Shown piece after piece: positions 26,229 through 38,328 of a stretch of 64,000 nt of DNA (positions are counted from its first letter, which is position 1; the number at the start of each line of letters is the position of its first letter). The DNA lies in assembly GCF_901709675.1 (NCBI RefSeq), contig NC_051089.1:15179976-15243975 (forward strand). Reading direction: 5' to 3'. Origin of the DNA: Syngnathus acus. Lineage: Eukaryota; Chordata; Actinopteri; Syngnathiformes; Syngnathidae. The translations under genes and the position numbers were made by a program. The notes below the pieces were generated by a model. The model did no database searches, was not told the DNA's origin, and saw only the letters and a list, made by a program, of their open reading frames with translations.

Positions 26229-27148
26229 AAGGGATCATGTCACAAAAAGTCAGTATGTCTATGTGGCAGTCTATCTGATCATTGGCATAGAAATGCAAAT
26301 TGTATGAGGATGAGATAATGTCTTCATTTGAGATTCATCAGTTCAAAAAAAGAGCTTTGGTAAAAGGTTACATTGAAATTGTGCTCTTCTGTTAAGTGAC
26401 CTGATTGTCATTAAACCGTGATGGTCTTTAAAGGTCAACATGGCTGAATGTAAAGGAACAGGACAAATCTGTCATAACCTCTGAGTGATTTTTTCTCTCA
26501 CAAAACATTTCTTTGTTTTTGATATACTGAACAATGTTTGTTGTGTCGGTTTTCAAAACCAATTTCTTTCTGCAGTGAGAAATGGACTCCCTTGTTTGTG
26601 TGAGTGTAAATGCACATGTGCATGTTTTTCCATTTATGACCTTGCCACCCACATTTAGATAATGGATGTAATTACAAGTGGTCACTGTTGCAAGTCGTTC
26701 CTGGGATTGTCACATGGTGCAGGCAGGTCACTCAATTTCTCCTTCAATATCCTAATTATACTAATTACAGTTTATGGCAGATGTGCTTACTTTGAGGAAA
26801 TTAGCTGTGGTGGTACTTTAAGCATTTTTAGAACACATGTTCAAATGATAATTAAAAAATCCATCAGAGTGTCTATGTCCTTTTTATGACAAGTACATTA
26901 TCACATCATTTAGAACTACATGGCATCTAAAGGCCAAAGTCAAGCTGCTCAACTTTCAAAGTCATCAAGTTGGCGTAATCATCAGTCTTTAGTCTCCACT
27001 TTATTTTTAATATGGCTGAGTGCCATTACAAGATCGCTCTCGAGAAGTCCCAACAAGTTATTTTTTTGGATCAGTGATGTATGATGGCTAATATAAAGTG
27101 GATTCAAGTGACCAGAATCCAGCAAAGAGACAGTTATGACCATGGGGA

Positions 27149-27165
27149 GGGGGGGGGGGGGGGGG
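27149..27165. repeat. Poly-G run
   Basis: 17 G residues in a row, preceded by GGGGA. The length should be treated as approximate because homopolymers are assembly-prone. Confidence 0.9.
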
Positions 27166-27397
27166 ATTTCAGCATTAATCAACAGTATCCTAGTATGACA
27201 GTTTGTGGGGGCTCAATCAGTAATACTTGCACAGTAGCGTACTGTACTGTAAATATGACCAGAGCTTTTCTTTGTACTTGGATGATTTGAAGTAAATTAC
27301 TGCCTGGATGTGAGTTTGTGACTTTCCTTCTTGAATCACTGCACTTGGCATACATAGTGCTTATTGTTAGTGATGCTGCTTTCACTATTGTCTTTAG

Positions 27398-28016
27398 TAC
27401 CGTATTGGCCCGAATATAAGACGACTCTGATTATAAGACGACCCCCTCTTTTTCAAGATTCAAGTTTGAAAAAATACTTTTTGAACACCAAATTTAATTT
27501 TTATACTGAAAATAATTACAGTACATCTGAAACAAATGATTATGACAATATATTCGAGAGAAAAAGCATTTTATTATGCCTCATTCAAATCATGCAAAAA
27601 CAGTCTATCACATCTTAATATCTGAACATTTAAATATGTAAACTAAAGTGCAATCACATTTGTAAATGAATGGCTTCTGGTTTTTGAAATGTAAATAATC
27701 TACTGTGATAAAACAACAAAATTGCAATAACTGCATTAATCATCAAAGTGAAGTCTAACTGTAACTGTAGTCTTGAAACAAATCTGAATAAGGAAAAACA
27801 TTGAAATAAAATAATGCAAACTGCTACCGCTATTTTTATTTTTATTCTTTGTGGTTCGCTTTGGCCTGGGGAGTTAAGTTCAGCATTTGCTTTAAAGATA
27901 CCTGGCGCCATCTAGCGTTGTGAATGGGTATAATGTCTAGACCCCGAATGTAAGACGACCCCCCACTTCTTATTTTAATGCCAAAAACACTGTCTAATAT
28001 TCAGGCCAATATGGTC
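27398..28016. mobile_element. MITE with CCGTATTGGCCCGAATATAA ends
   Basis: The left end is TACCGTATTGGCCCGAATAT followed by AAGACGAC. The right end (TAATATTCAGGCCAATATGG) is its inverted copy with changes. Internal repeats of TAAGACGACC occur near both ends. The TA dinucleotide is intact on the left and altered (TC) on the right. It resembles the 16512/45742/53896 family in design but not in sequence detail. The body is AT-rich and non-coding. Confidence 0.65.
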
Positions 28017-31000
28017 AATGAGCGAGTAGGACCACAAATAAACAAATCTTTCTGATCAAAAGGTAAAGATCATGACAGAGGAGAAAGGTGCCTTGGTGAC
28101 TGGGGTGATTCTATGCGTGAAACTTGTTACTACACGACCACCAAGTGAAGTGTGGGAACAAGCTGTCAGTGGAGATGAGTGCGAAGCGGCGGGGCGAAGG
28201 TTGGGTCGCAAGAGACCTGCGGTGCTCAGAGGCTACATTGACATGGAGAGGTGTCTGAAGAGAGGAGCAGCTGGCAGGCAGCATTTACGCCCAATTGGTC
28301 AGAGGCAGGCTATGATGATGAATTTCATTGTATCACATGGAGCTTTTCAGGCTTAACATGGGCTGGGAAAAGCTCCAGGACGTGTGTTGATGTGGAAAAG
28401 TTGGACAAAGGAACATTTCTTCCTAAAGCCTCATGTCCCATGCGGAAAACTTGACCTTTGTTTGAGAAAAAGTTGACAATTACTAGTTATGACTGTAAAT
28501 CAAAGAATGCCCCTTCCATTCAGATGGTATTGAATTGATCATAAATGATAACTACTAAGCTCATGGTGACCAAACTTTGTATTACACCTTTCTTGTTTGT
28601 TCTACTTTGTGTTTATGTTCTGCAATCTGTCCATAATGAAAAATCGCTGCCGGGAGCAGGGCCCCTTTATCTACTCATAGGCCCTGGGGCTCACCACAAA
28701 ACTAGAGAAAAGACCATCTGGACCAGGTCTTACTGTTCCAGCATCCATACCAGACCCAGCCAGAACTCCTCTTCAAACCATTATTACTGAGCGGGTGGGA
28801 GAAAATAAGAGAAAGCAGCCAGTAGCCATGGGAACACTTCCCCTCTTGCTGCTTGTGACATTCTTGGTGTCGCCCGTTCACCCCCGGACCACTTTCTATG
28901 TCACGTATACTTTCGCACCTCTTGAGATTACATAGTTGCCTCTTGTGTTTCTCCATTCAGTCTTTGTAATACAGATTGGGATCCATTCAAGAGGAAATCA
29001 GCGTCTCATACAAGGGAACGTTTTGTTGAACGAGCAGCTTTCTGTTGAGAATGAGCAGTGTGGACAACACAGACAAACAGATTTCTGTACACTTTGACGA
29101 CTACAATTGTAGTGACCTTCACACGCACACATAGAAATCCTGCTTAGTTTAAGTGTTTCTAAACAGGAAAGAAAAGGCCCTCACTACACTAAAGCTTCAA
29201 TTCAGTATTTTAAATGTACATTTCCATAACACTAGAACAAAGTTTCTGATGAAATAAAATCCTCTTCTCTTTTCGCTCCAGCATTGTGGAAGTGTCTGCC
29301 TTCAATGAATGCCTTGTTCTGTTTTGTTTCTGACACTCTTGACCAGCATTTTTTTAAAAACCAGATCAACTTCCCTTCTGCCCCTCTTTAGTGCTTCGAG
29401 AAATTCGACAAGACCCCTAATCTTCCCTCGCTCAGTGTGGAAAAAAATGAACTTTCATAAGGGGGCAGAGAACCCCTTTTCTTATGTTTTCCATTCTGCG
29501 TGCAAAAGACAGCAATTGAAGCCGTCGGACTGCTTGCCCTACGCAATTCAAGATAATTGATAAGCAAATGACCCTTCTGTAGTGGATGTCTCCTTTCTGC
29601 TCTGCTCTGACCAAGCCACCATTGATCCGTCCACCATAGAATGGAAGTCTATTATCTTTCCAAGGTTTTGATTTTATCATTCATCTTATAGATCAGCCAG
29701 GCACTGGTTGAGTGCTCCTGCTAGCCCACAGAGTTCAACCTGGAAGACGTTCTGACCCGACTGACCCCATTCTTCTTCGAATCTTGTTCATTTATTCACA
29801 ATGTCCCTCCCATTTAAGCACGTTGTTTGTTATCCCCCCCCCCCCATCAGATTGCTAAGCAAAGCCAATTAATTGGGTTTTTGTTCTTCTTTTGCTTTCA
29901 AACTCACCCACTGGCAGCCCTCTCATTTAACGTGCATCTATGACATGTATAACCATCAATTTAAGTGAATTGGGAGACAGAGGAAGGAAAATGAAACAAT
30001 CACATCTTAAGAAAATGTCTGCGTTTGAACCATTAGCATCCACTTAGGGAGTGGCTCTCCTTTACAGCACATGTCCACTTGGATCATGTTGAAATACAAA
30101 ACACAACTCAATACTGAAATGAAAAGAATTGTATTACCATTAGCAAAGCACTATATTATTATTGTGCACTTAACGTTGCCAGTATTTGGCATTTTGCCCT
30201 TTTTTTTACTGATAAGTGATCAGACTGTCTGTTATAGAGCAGTTAACTTTAGAAGAGATGCTGCTGAGCAAAAGAAAGAAAAGAGGTGCTGCTTACCCAT
30301 TGGATCTTCTTGCACCTTTTGTTTTTGAACTTTTGCTCTTTTGGGTCCAATTCAAAAATAAAGATGTATCAGTTGTAGTAAAAATAAAGAAGAAGGAAGA
30401 AATAACACGTAAATCTGAAAAGCTCCGGTTCAGTTTGCCCTTTTGGTATTTCATTTAATTTATAGGTGTTGGGTTTGCATGATAGCAAAATGATGCATAC
30501 ATTTGGAGTGTACATAAAAGGAGGAGTGCTCAAAAAGTACCATTTCCGCGTGTCCATCACCTGAGGGAAATCTCTCATTGTCACGCAGTATGATTAATTC
30601 TTGAGGATCCTAAGTGACTTGCCATTAAAGGCCTTAGAGGAAATTGAGATAATCTGTTTTGTCATTTAATATTTTTCTTGTTGTATTTTTAAGGGTTTTT
30701 GGAAGTCAGCAGCTAAGATGCAAAAACTAGTTTGGTCAATTCCTGTCCCTCTAAGGTCTTGTGGTCAATTGACGATTTTATATTGCCAGAAATTCAGCGA
30801 TCATTTAATCATGATGGATCTTTGGCTGTCAGTGGCTGCAGTATGTCAGATTCTTCTACACGTATGCTGCTTCAGATTGATGGATGACCTTTAACTATTG
30901 AGGGACACCTTCCAGAATATTTTTTTATATCTTTTTTGCTATGGTCTTGTACATTTTAGTCTGCACGTTGAAGAACGGTAACATCACTTTTTGTTTAAGC

Positions 31001-33057
31001 GCAAAAATGATTGTTTCTGATGAATGAAAATCGCAATAATGATTTTACGCAGTCCATTCATGTCTTGTGAGGGTAGAATGTAGGATGTTCTTGAACCCTG
31101 ACTGAATGATGTGCTGTGACAGTGACCATCTAATTGGTCTCAGGCGTACTATTAAAGCTGAATACATTAAATGATATCCCTGACACATCGTTAAACTCTT
31201 ATTTTTCTCACAGAGATAGTTAAATGAGTCATTTTATTTGACTGATAGCATGCCGTGATACCTCATAAAAACAATTCCGTTTTTTTGTTTTTTTTTCCCA
31301 TCATTGCCTGCATACGTGCTTCAGATAAAAAGTTGAGAAGGGTGAATTGATCCAATTGGTTCTTGCTCACAGGCTGACGGTATAGTGAGAAGAGAACGGC
31401 TATAGTCCATCAACAGGAACGCGAGTTTGAATGACATTAGTCTGAAAGCGGGGAGGGGAGAGATGGAGGGAAGGGGGGAATCTGTTGCTCAGCCATGCTT
31501 TGACCTTCAACAGCCCTTCAACAGACAATAACAATGTGAGTGCCTTGCTTCCCTCTGAATCTTCATGCACCTATATCATATTCATTCCGTGCAGAGTTTC
31601 TCCTTTTGAAACTGTACAACATGCAAAAAAATGAACAATGTAATTCACAATTTTAAATCTGCAGGTTAATCAACAACTTTTATGTATTTATTTATTTATT
31701 TGACAATGAAGTGACGAACCAAGAATACTGTCCAGTGCAATGGCATAATAGAGGCGTAAATCCTACCCGACAAAAAATTAATAAAAATGTCAAACTCTAC
31801 TTTGCGGATTTTACTTATTACAGGCATGTTTTGGAGGAAATAACCCTCGCAATAATCCAATGAACACTATATATACCCTTTCCAACTTTGACCACTAATG
31901 AATGTGTGAAAACATTGATACACAACATACAACAACTAAAATAAATTAAAACTTACCCTTTCAACATTTAGACCAAAGGAAAAAAATAAATAATTTGGCC
32001 ACCTGTAAATTCTTTGGATGAATAAATTTTGCTTTTGTTCTTGGAAAAGTAGGACTTCATTCAATTACGGCCCTTTTGTTCACCCCCTCCCCCTTTATTT
32101 TTGGATTTATAAGATTATACAACACAATCATATCGGCGATTTGAGTTGACCCAAAGGTGAGCCAGGGAGGGGCACATTTTATATAATAATTTATTGCAAT
32201 TTATTTTGTGAACAACTACAGCTTGCGGGCCACTGGAGGGATCTAAATTCGGGAACCAATACTCTTTCTAGCATACATTTCTGCCGAGCCAACCAATAAA
32301 ATAGTCATCGTGTTCATTTGCCTTTCCAAAAATAACCTTTATCTTTGACTCATTCACCAGCCAGAATAATAACCCTTTACAGAACACAATTATTTCATTC
32401 ATAGATAAAATAATTGCTTGGCATTTCTGCATTCATTTTTTCTTACATATGGAAGCATAGAAATTTATGCACGTAGGGAATTAACGGGTGGATGACGAGC
32501 AGGCTTTGAATTTTTTTTTTCCATCACCATTTGAACAGGGTTACCAGCATTATGAATTATTCAAGACATGAATGCAACTTATAAGGGATAGTTATGAGGA
32601 TTGAATAAAGGTGACGGACCTTCAATGAGATTGTATCTGATATGAGGGGAGGAACAAATATCTTTTTTAGGGCAGCTCACATAAATGAATGAATGGCATT
32701 GGCGCAAAACTGCCATGACTGATATCCACATTTTCTGCTTCATGCATATAAAGCAGGCCTACAGACATGCAATACTCTGTCAAATATAGACTGAAATAGA
32801 AACATCAAATGAGATTTTTTTTGTCATATAGCACCCTTCTAGCCTTGCCCTTTCTGCTGGAGTAAAAATTAAAAATAATCTTCATTTTCACCATCAGATA
32901 TGGGAAGTTCAGCTCACTGATGAGCTTGTAAATTAGTTGCTTTACCTGGCGGTTGAGCAAAAGCACCTGTGGCTAAAGCCATACTATGATAGGGTGTTAC
33001 TTTCTGGACCTGGATTTCCCATCCCTGGTCAGCAACCAGGGCTCAAAATTATATCTT
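28017..33057. other. Intergenic DNA, no gene seen
   Basis: A 94-codon open frame at 28072-28356 has no recognisable domain and no splice partners, so it is not called. The rest is AT-rich with short homopolymers (poly-C at about 29836-29847). No exon-like segment with conserved residues was noticed. PARP16, which lies between CILP and IGDCC3 in human, was not recognised here. Confidence 0.5.
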
Positions 33058-33068
33058 ATTTACCTGTG

Positions 33069-33486
33069 ACGGCATGGCTGCACACTGGTTAGCACGTCTG
33101 CCTCATAGTTCAGAGGTTATGGGATCGATTCCACCTCCGGCCCTGTGTGGAGTTTGCATGTTCTCCCCGTGCCTGCGTGGGTTTTCCCCGGGAACTCCGG
33201 TTTCTTCCCACATCCCAAAGATATGCATGGTAGGTTGATTGAGCATTCCAAATTGCCCATAAGTGTGAGTACAAATGGTTGTTTGTCTCTGTGTGCCCTG
33301 CGATTGAGTGGCAACCGGTTCAGGGTGTCCCCTGCCTACTGCCCGATGACGGCTGGAATAGGCTCCAGTCCGCCCGCGACCCCCATGGGGACAAGCGGTA
33401 CAGATAATGGATGGATGGAAGGATGGATGGATGGATGGATGGATGGATGGATGGATGGATGGATGGATGGATGGATAGATGGATAT
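33069..33486 (+). mobile_element. tRNA-derived SINE, full-length copy with (GGAT)n tail
   Basis: The head is GGCATGGCTGCACACTGGTT with B box GGATCGATTCC (33122-33132). The body has GCATGTTCTCCCCGTGCCTG, then GCAACCGGTTCAGGGTGTCC and GGAATAGGCTCCAGTCCGCC. It ends in about 16 GGAT units (33410-33476). The direct repeats ATTTACCTGTG (33058-33068) and ATTTACTTGTG (33487-33497) look like a target duplication from retroposition, with one mismatch. Confidence 0.85.
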
Positions 33487-33699
33487 ATTTACTTGTGCTT
33501 CAGTGTGAATTGTGCCCCACGCCAATCTGCTTCCTTCCTTGTCCACTTCCACTTTGGTCTGTGTACAGCTGACCATACGTGTGCGTAAGTCGTTTATAGG
33601 GGTGCTGAAGGATCCCATAAAAAGAATCTAAGCACCCCAAATATTTTTTAGATCTATTATTATTGTTTTTACTGTGTGAGAGAATCAGTAGTGGAGTGC

Positions 33700-34165
33700 C
33701 CTCTCTAGGTCAGGGATGAGATTGTGCCCCAACTGCAGCAGTTCAACCATCTTGGGGTCTGCAGTGGGAGATCATCAGGCGGATCGGAACGGTGGCTGCC
33801 TTGATGCTGATTTTGTACAGTTACTCATTGTAAAGAAGGAGCTGAGCTGCAAGGCAAAGCTCTCGATTTACCGGTCAATCTTCTTTTCTGCCCTCACCTA
33901 GTATATGGTCATGAGCTGTGGGTCGTGACCGAAAGAACAAGATCTTGGATACAAGAGACTCAAATGAGTTTCCTCCGAAGGGTGAATGGGCTCTCCCTCT
34001 GAGATAAGGTGGGAAGCTCGATCATCCGGGAGGGCCTTAGGGCAGAATCGCTGCTCTTCTGAAATAAGGGGAGCTAGATGAGGTGAATCAAACATCTGAT
34101 CAGGAAGGGCTGGATGAAGTGATGAGGAAGAGATGCAGGAGTTTCTGGACACACGTGTCCAGACT
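33700..34165 (+). mobile_element. Non-LTR retrotransposon fragment (reverse transcriptase C-terminal region)
   Basis: Broken reading frames on the plus strand match the region after the RT domain of fish LINEs: KKELSCKAKLSIYRSI, then YGHELWVVTERTRSWIQ, then MSFLRRVNGLSL. Frameshifts and stops interrupt these blocks. The clade (RTE- or L2/CR1-like) cannot be settled by eye. It follows the SINE at 33069-33486 in the same orientation. Confidence 0.75.
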
Positions 34166-36134
34166 GATTCCCTCAAAGCTTTGAGAGATGCTGCAAACAC
34201 AAGAGGAAGCTGCAGCGTGTACACGCTCTGTAACAAAGACAAAGATTGGATGGAACAAGCAGAGAATGTGCATGTCTCTCTGACAGCGTTATTGCATGTT
34301 GCTTTACATTATGCAACAATATGCAGCAATGGATGACACATGACAGTCGTGTGTATGTGTGTATGGGGGGTTCTTACCAGAGAGTTGCAGTTACTACTAG
34401 GCAAGACAGTCAATCACTGCAGCATGACCTGATGTTCTGTTCCATCGGTACTGTACAGTGACACACCCATAAAAGAGCAATTACACAAACACGTACAATT
34501 CAATTTTTCCCACACAACTTCAAAACACAAAAATCAACATGAATAAATAGATGCTTGCATTAAAACACAAGCACACACACACACGCCTCTTCCGTACATT
34601 CACACAATCATCCTATTTTTCATTTTTTTTCTGATCTTGCTGCAGTGACAGTATCTGACCAGTTGAGGGCAATGCCTTCCTTTCAACAGCATGACACAAA
34701 CTATGCGTGTGTATTGTTAATATTTGAAAGCATGCTGACTGTTGCCTCTAGCTTGACAAAACACAGAGTTTTAATAATGGCATCAGTGATAAGAAGATAT
34801 CTGGAAAGAAACATGCTTTTCATCATTCTTTTCCACGCATCACTGAATATAGAACAATGCAGTTTTTACTGTTACGTGACAGGAAAGGTTTTGGGGTAAA
34901 TTGCAGTTGAATTATATTATTATGCATGCATATTATTATGTACAGTACGTAGATTCAGTTAATGTTACAAGCTTAATGCTCATAGATCCCTGCGGTGATC
35001 TCAGTGGTATTTTATATGCTCATCTATTGATCGAGTGATTAGCAGCCCAGCGGGGTCCGCCAACCTCATGTTCAGATGAGAGTAATGGTTATTGAGTGAA
35101 CTGTCAATAGTAACGAAGGACACCGACCTTGGGGGGATGGTAGTTATTGGGGAAAGGGTAGCCTTTGTGACCTTCACCTGCCCTCTACACCCTGAAGTCC
35201 ACAAGATTTGGTCAGACAGCAGTAGCTATGGCAACTCACCCCTACTTCCATTTTCAAGCACTGCTCATCTTTCAAACTTAAAATGGAACTTTGCCATCTA
35301 TACGTAAAGTGGGTGCTGCAATTCGTCTTAGACGTAGAGCCCCCTGGTAGTGTGATGATGCAATTTGTGAGCAATGAATTAATTCCACATGACCCAGAAG
35401 CATAACATGAGAATGTATCAAATAAATGTCTATATTATTTGATAGTTTTTCAGTATTTCATCATCCTGATGCAATACAATCCACTATTTAGCCTAATTAG
35501 AAAAAGTAGTTAGATGAAAGATAATGGATGGTAAACTCTGCATCTTTGAAATTTGTGTTTGGTTCATCATTCCTCCCTTGGCAATGCATTTTGCCCAAAA
35601 AAAACAAACCAAACAAATGCCTGCTGCATCCATGTAAAATGTGCCAAATCGTCACTTACGTCTTGTTCGGCTAGATACTAAATTGTACAAGCAATAAACT
35701 GGCAAGCAGTCCATGGCGTACTTTGGATCACCCAAGACCGGACTGAGAACAAGTGATACACTGAAGAAAATAGATGCGTGGATTTCGCATTTTACATGTA
35801 AACTGGCCTGTTCATTTTAAAATGACATCAAATCACATTTTGTTTTACATGTGGATGACTGCAGTAGTGTCCACACAACTGACAGAAATGAGTTTGTTGT
35901 AAATAAATCATCTGTCTTCATCAGTTCCAGGACAAGTTCACAATTCATAACTCAAGGTGCCACTCACAGGTTAATACTTTAACTTCAAATGTAGTTGAAA
36001 CGTTGAAGTCAAAAGCAACTGCAGCCAACTTCACCAGCTTTAGATGCTACATTGTACAAAGTAGAAATACATCAACTCATCCAGATAAACTTCTTAATTG
36101 ATTCTGTAATCAATTAAGATTGGGACTATACTCA
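34166..36134. other. Intergenic DNA, no gene seen
   Basis: AT-rich with a short CA repeat near 34569. No coherent exon, RNA gene or complete mobile element was recognised. Confidence 0.5.
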
Positions 36135-36510
36135 TTATTTCTTCCCCAATCTTCCTTTTTGTCAAGACCTTGGGCACAATTGTATGCTTCCAGCTTTGCT
36201 CAAACAATTTGCAGAAAGTCCTTTTCCCATGACTGTGGCGTACGACACAAAGCAAGATCTATGAAGACTCCTTTGGATGATTTTGGTGTGGTGAAACTCA
36301 TACAAAACTTCTATCTTAGGTTCAACATCTTTGGAATGAACTTGACCAGTGACCAACGTACAGCTGTGACTGTGGATGAACGAACAAAAAACAAAGCACA
36401 GGCACACTCCAGAAATCTTTTGTGGCTTGCCTCAACTGCTCAAGCGGTTAAATTCAAGGATACATTTTCTTGCACTTCCCTTTCTGTAGACCAAATACTT
36501 TTGTCTAGAA
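36135..36510 (+). mobile_element. Degenerate Tc1-like element, 3' part
   Basis: Fragments of a well-known fish Tc1-like family are visible in order: CACAAAGCAAGATCTATGAA, TTTGGATGATTTTGGTGTGG, CATCTTTGGAATGAACTTGA, CTCCAGAAATCTTTTGTGG. It ends with ACCAAATACTTTTGTCTAG near the terminus. Small deletions break the frame in many places, so there is no intact transposase. Confidence 0.65.
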
Positions 36511-37127
36511 CTGTATCAACACAGTCTTACTTAATCATACCATTAGACAGACAAGTAAGCCAGTTTCTGACCAGCAAAAGCTAGCCGAGGCCAGCTTTCT
36601 TCCTTTCCAACTCCCCAGGAGACAGCTGGGCAAACACTGACCCGTATCTGCCCCTTTCCCCATGACCCTCTAAGCTGACCTCACCCCATCAACTCCCTGC
36701 GTTGGCCCCCCTCAGTTCAAAGAGGCTACCTCAGCAGCCAAGCAACTGGTCCTGATGCCCACCCAGGACTTCACTCCCTCAGTGAGAACGATGCGTGAGA
36801 CTGAGGGATTCCAAACCCTTAAGAACTTGAGTAAATAGAAAAGGTTGCTCCAGGAAAGGAGGGTCAGCCCGTTTAGGTAGGTAACAGCGGGCAAGACACT
36901 GGTATCTTTCTTTCCATCTTAACATATCTGCATTTCTAAACTTTCACTTCTTTGTTGCAGTTTACTCTGCTCTACAATGGCTCACTGGGGACTGAGCTAG
37001 TGTTGGCTCGTGAGTGAACGATTCGATCAAAAGAACGATTCTTTCAGTGAACGAGAGTGAACGAATCACTTCCTAAAGTGATTCGTTCTTTTTTCAGTTC
37101 ATATGACTTCAACCAATAGGTGTCGGT
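36511..37127. other. Flank of the large palindrome, including an unpaired left terminus
   Basis: 36511-36996 is unremarkable. From about 36997 (CTAGTGTTGGCTCGTGAGTG) to 37127 the sequence is dense in GAACGATTC/GAACGAATCA motifs that belong with the left arm of the palindrome but have no partner after the right arm. Confidence 0.55.
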
Positions 37128-37834
37128 AATGCGCATTGAAGCTGGTGCCACCTCGCCGTAAATCAAAACGAAGAAGAAAATGACGTAACTTCCCGTTCAC
37201 GAACGAGTCGTGAATTGCATTTCCCGTTCACCAACTGAACGGATCTGTGAGTGAACGAGTCAGTGAGTGAGTGATTTGCATTTCCAGTTCATCGCGAGAA
37301 CGGATCAGTGAGGGAACGAATCATGACTTTCCCGTTCGTGAACGAGTCAATGGGTGAACTGCCTTCCCGTGCATCAACGGATCAGTCAGTGAAGGTGTTG
37401 CGTCTCCTGGCGTGAACTATGTAAGCCAGAATGTCGATTTACGATTTGCCAAGAAAAGAAAGAACCACTCACTGAAACACCACTTCTTTTATGCACGTTT
37501 TCTCCAAGCTAACGGCTAACTTTATTGCATGAAGGGATGCGCCGTTATGCAACAACGGGGAGATTATGCTTCTCTTTGGCTAATCTTGATTTTATAACAC
37601 TTGTAGTCGTTTTTAAATAACGTGTATGCATATATACGCCTAAATATTGTTATCCAATATATCTACTGCAATTTCACATTAGATTGCTGGTTTGAAATTT
37701 ACTTTTAATATTATTATTTTCAAATAAACATTTATGTTAAAACTTGTCTGGTGTTTTATTCCTTGTTTTTTTTATTCGCCAATTAAAACATAAAAATCAG
37801 ACATATGGTTAACTGCTTTATATGACAATATGTG

Positions 37835-37877
37835 TAGGTACACCTCATGGACACTTCAATAGGTACACTACACGAGG

Positions 37878-37908
<31 letters not shown>

Positions 37909-38224
37909 AGGGTTAATTGCACAATAAAAGCACATTTATGTACATTCTCACACCTGGGATCGAACTAAGTTCTTACCGAGCAAGAGCCCATGTCATTATC
38001 CAGTCGGCTATTTTGACCTGGAAACCCATGGTCGTCTGCACTGTTTTGTACTAGTGATGTGCATTCCAGTTGAGAACTGAATCTTTAGAATCGGTTCACT
38101 CAAAATATTTGTTCAAAAGAATCGTTCACCGAATCGTTCACTACACTTTCTTATTTATTTATTCTTTTTTCTTTTTTTTACCTCGTGTAGTGTACCTATT
38201 GTAGTGTCCATGAGGTGTACCTAA
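37835..38224. repeat. Sub-element with about 45-bp inverted ends, left arm
   Basis: The left end has GGTACACCTCATGGACACTT followed by CAATAGGTACACTACACGAG. The right end has CTCGTGTAGTGTACCTATTG followed by TAGTGTCCATGAGGTGTACC, its inverted copy. Inside are an AAAT microsatellite, a tRNA-like module (minus strand, B box 37966-37956, A box 38010-38000) and ACTAGTGATGTGCATTCCAG followed by GAATCG/GAACGATTC motifs. It is mirrored in the right arm at about 39357-39722. Confidence 0.85.
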
Positions 38225-38328
38225 TCACAGGCCACTTCAATAGGGAAAAATCTTAAGTGAAAGTGAAAAGTGCCACACCCGCCCTCACCCCCACCTCCTG
38301 ATTGGCTGTTTGATCTGTGACGTCACTC

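Larger units (their letters stand above)
23989..27397. other. Intergenic DNA, no gene seen
   Basis: It contains a SINE fragment at about 24297-24370 (ACAAACAACCAGTCACAATC, shared with the copy near 63.5 kb), trinucleotide repeats at 26151-26228, and a poly-G run at 27149-27165. Open frames are short, low in complexity and lack recognisable domains. Confidence 0.6.

Noticed and set aside
28072-28356. 94-codon plus-strand open frame
   Set aside because: No recognisable domain, promoter or splice partner. The length is within chance for this much intergenic DNA.
33070-33140. Possible tRNA gene from A and B boxes
   Set aside because: The head belongs to a SINE with a long body, tail and target duplication. 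It is a retroposon, not a functional tRNA gene.
33103-33618. 171-codon minus-strand open frame
   Set aside because: It is a reading frame through the SINE and its GGAT tail (runs of SIHP), not a gene.
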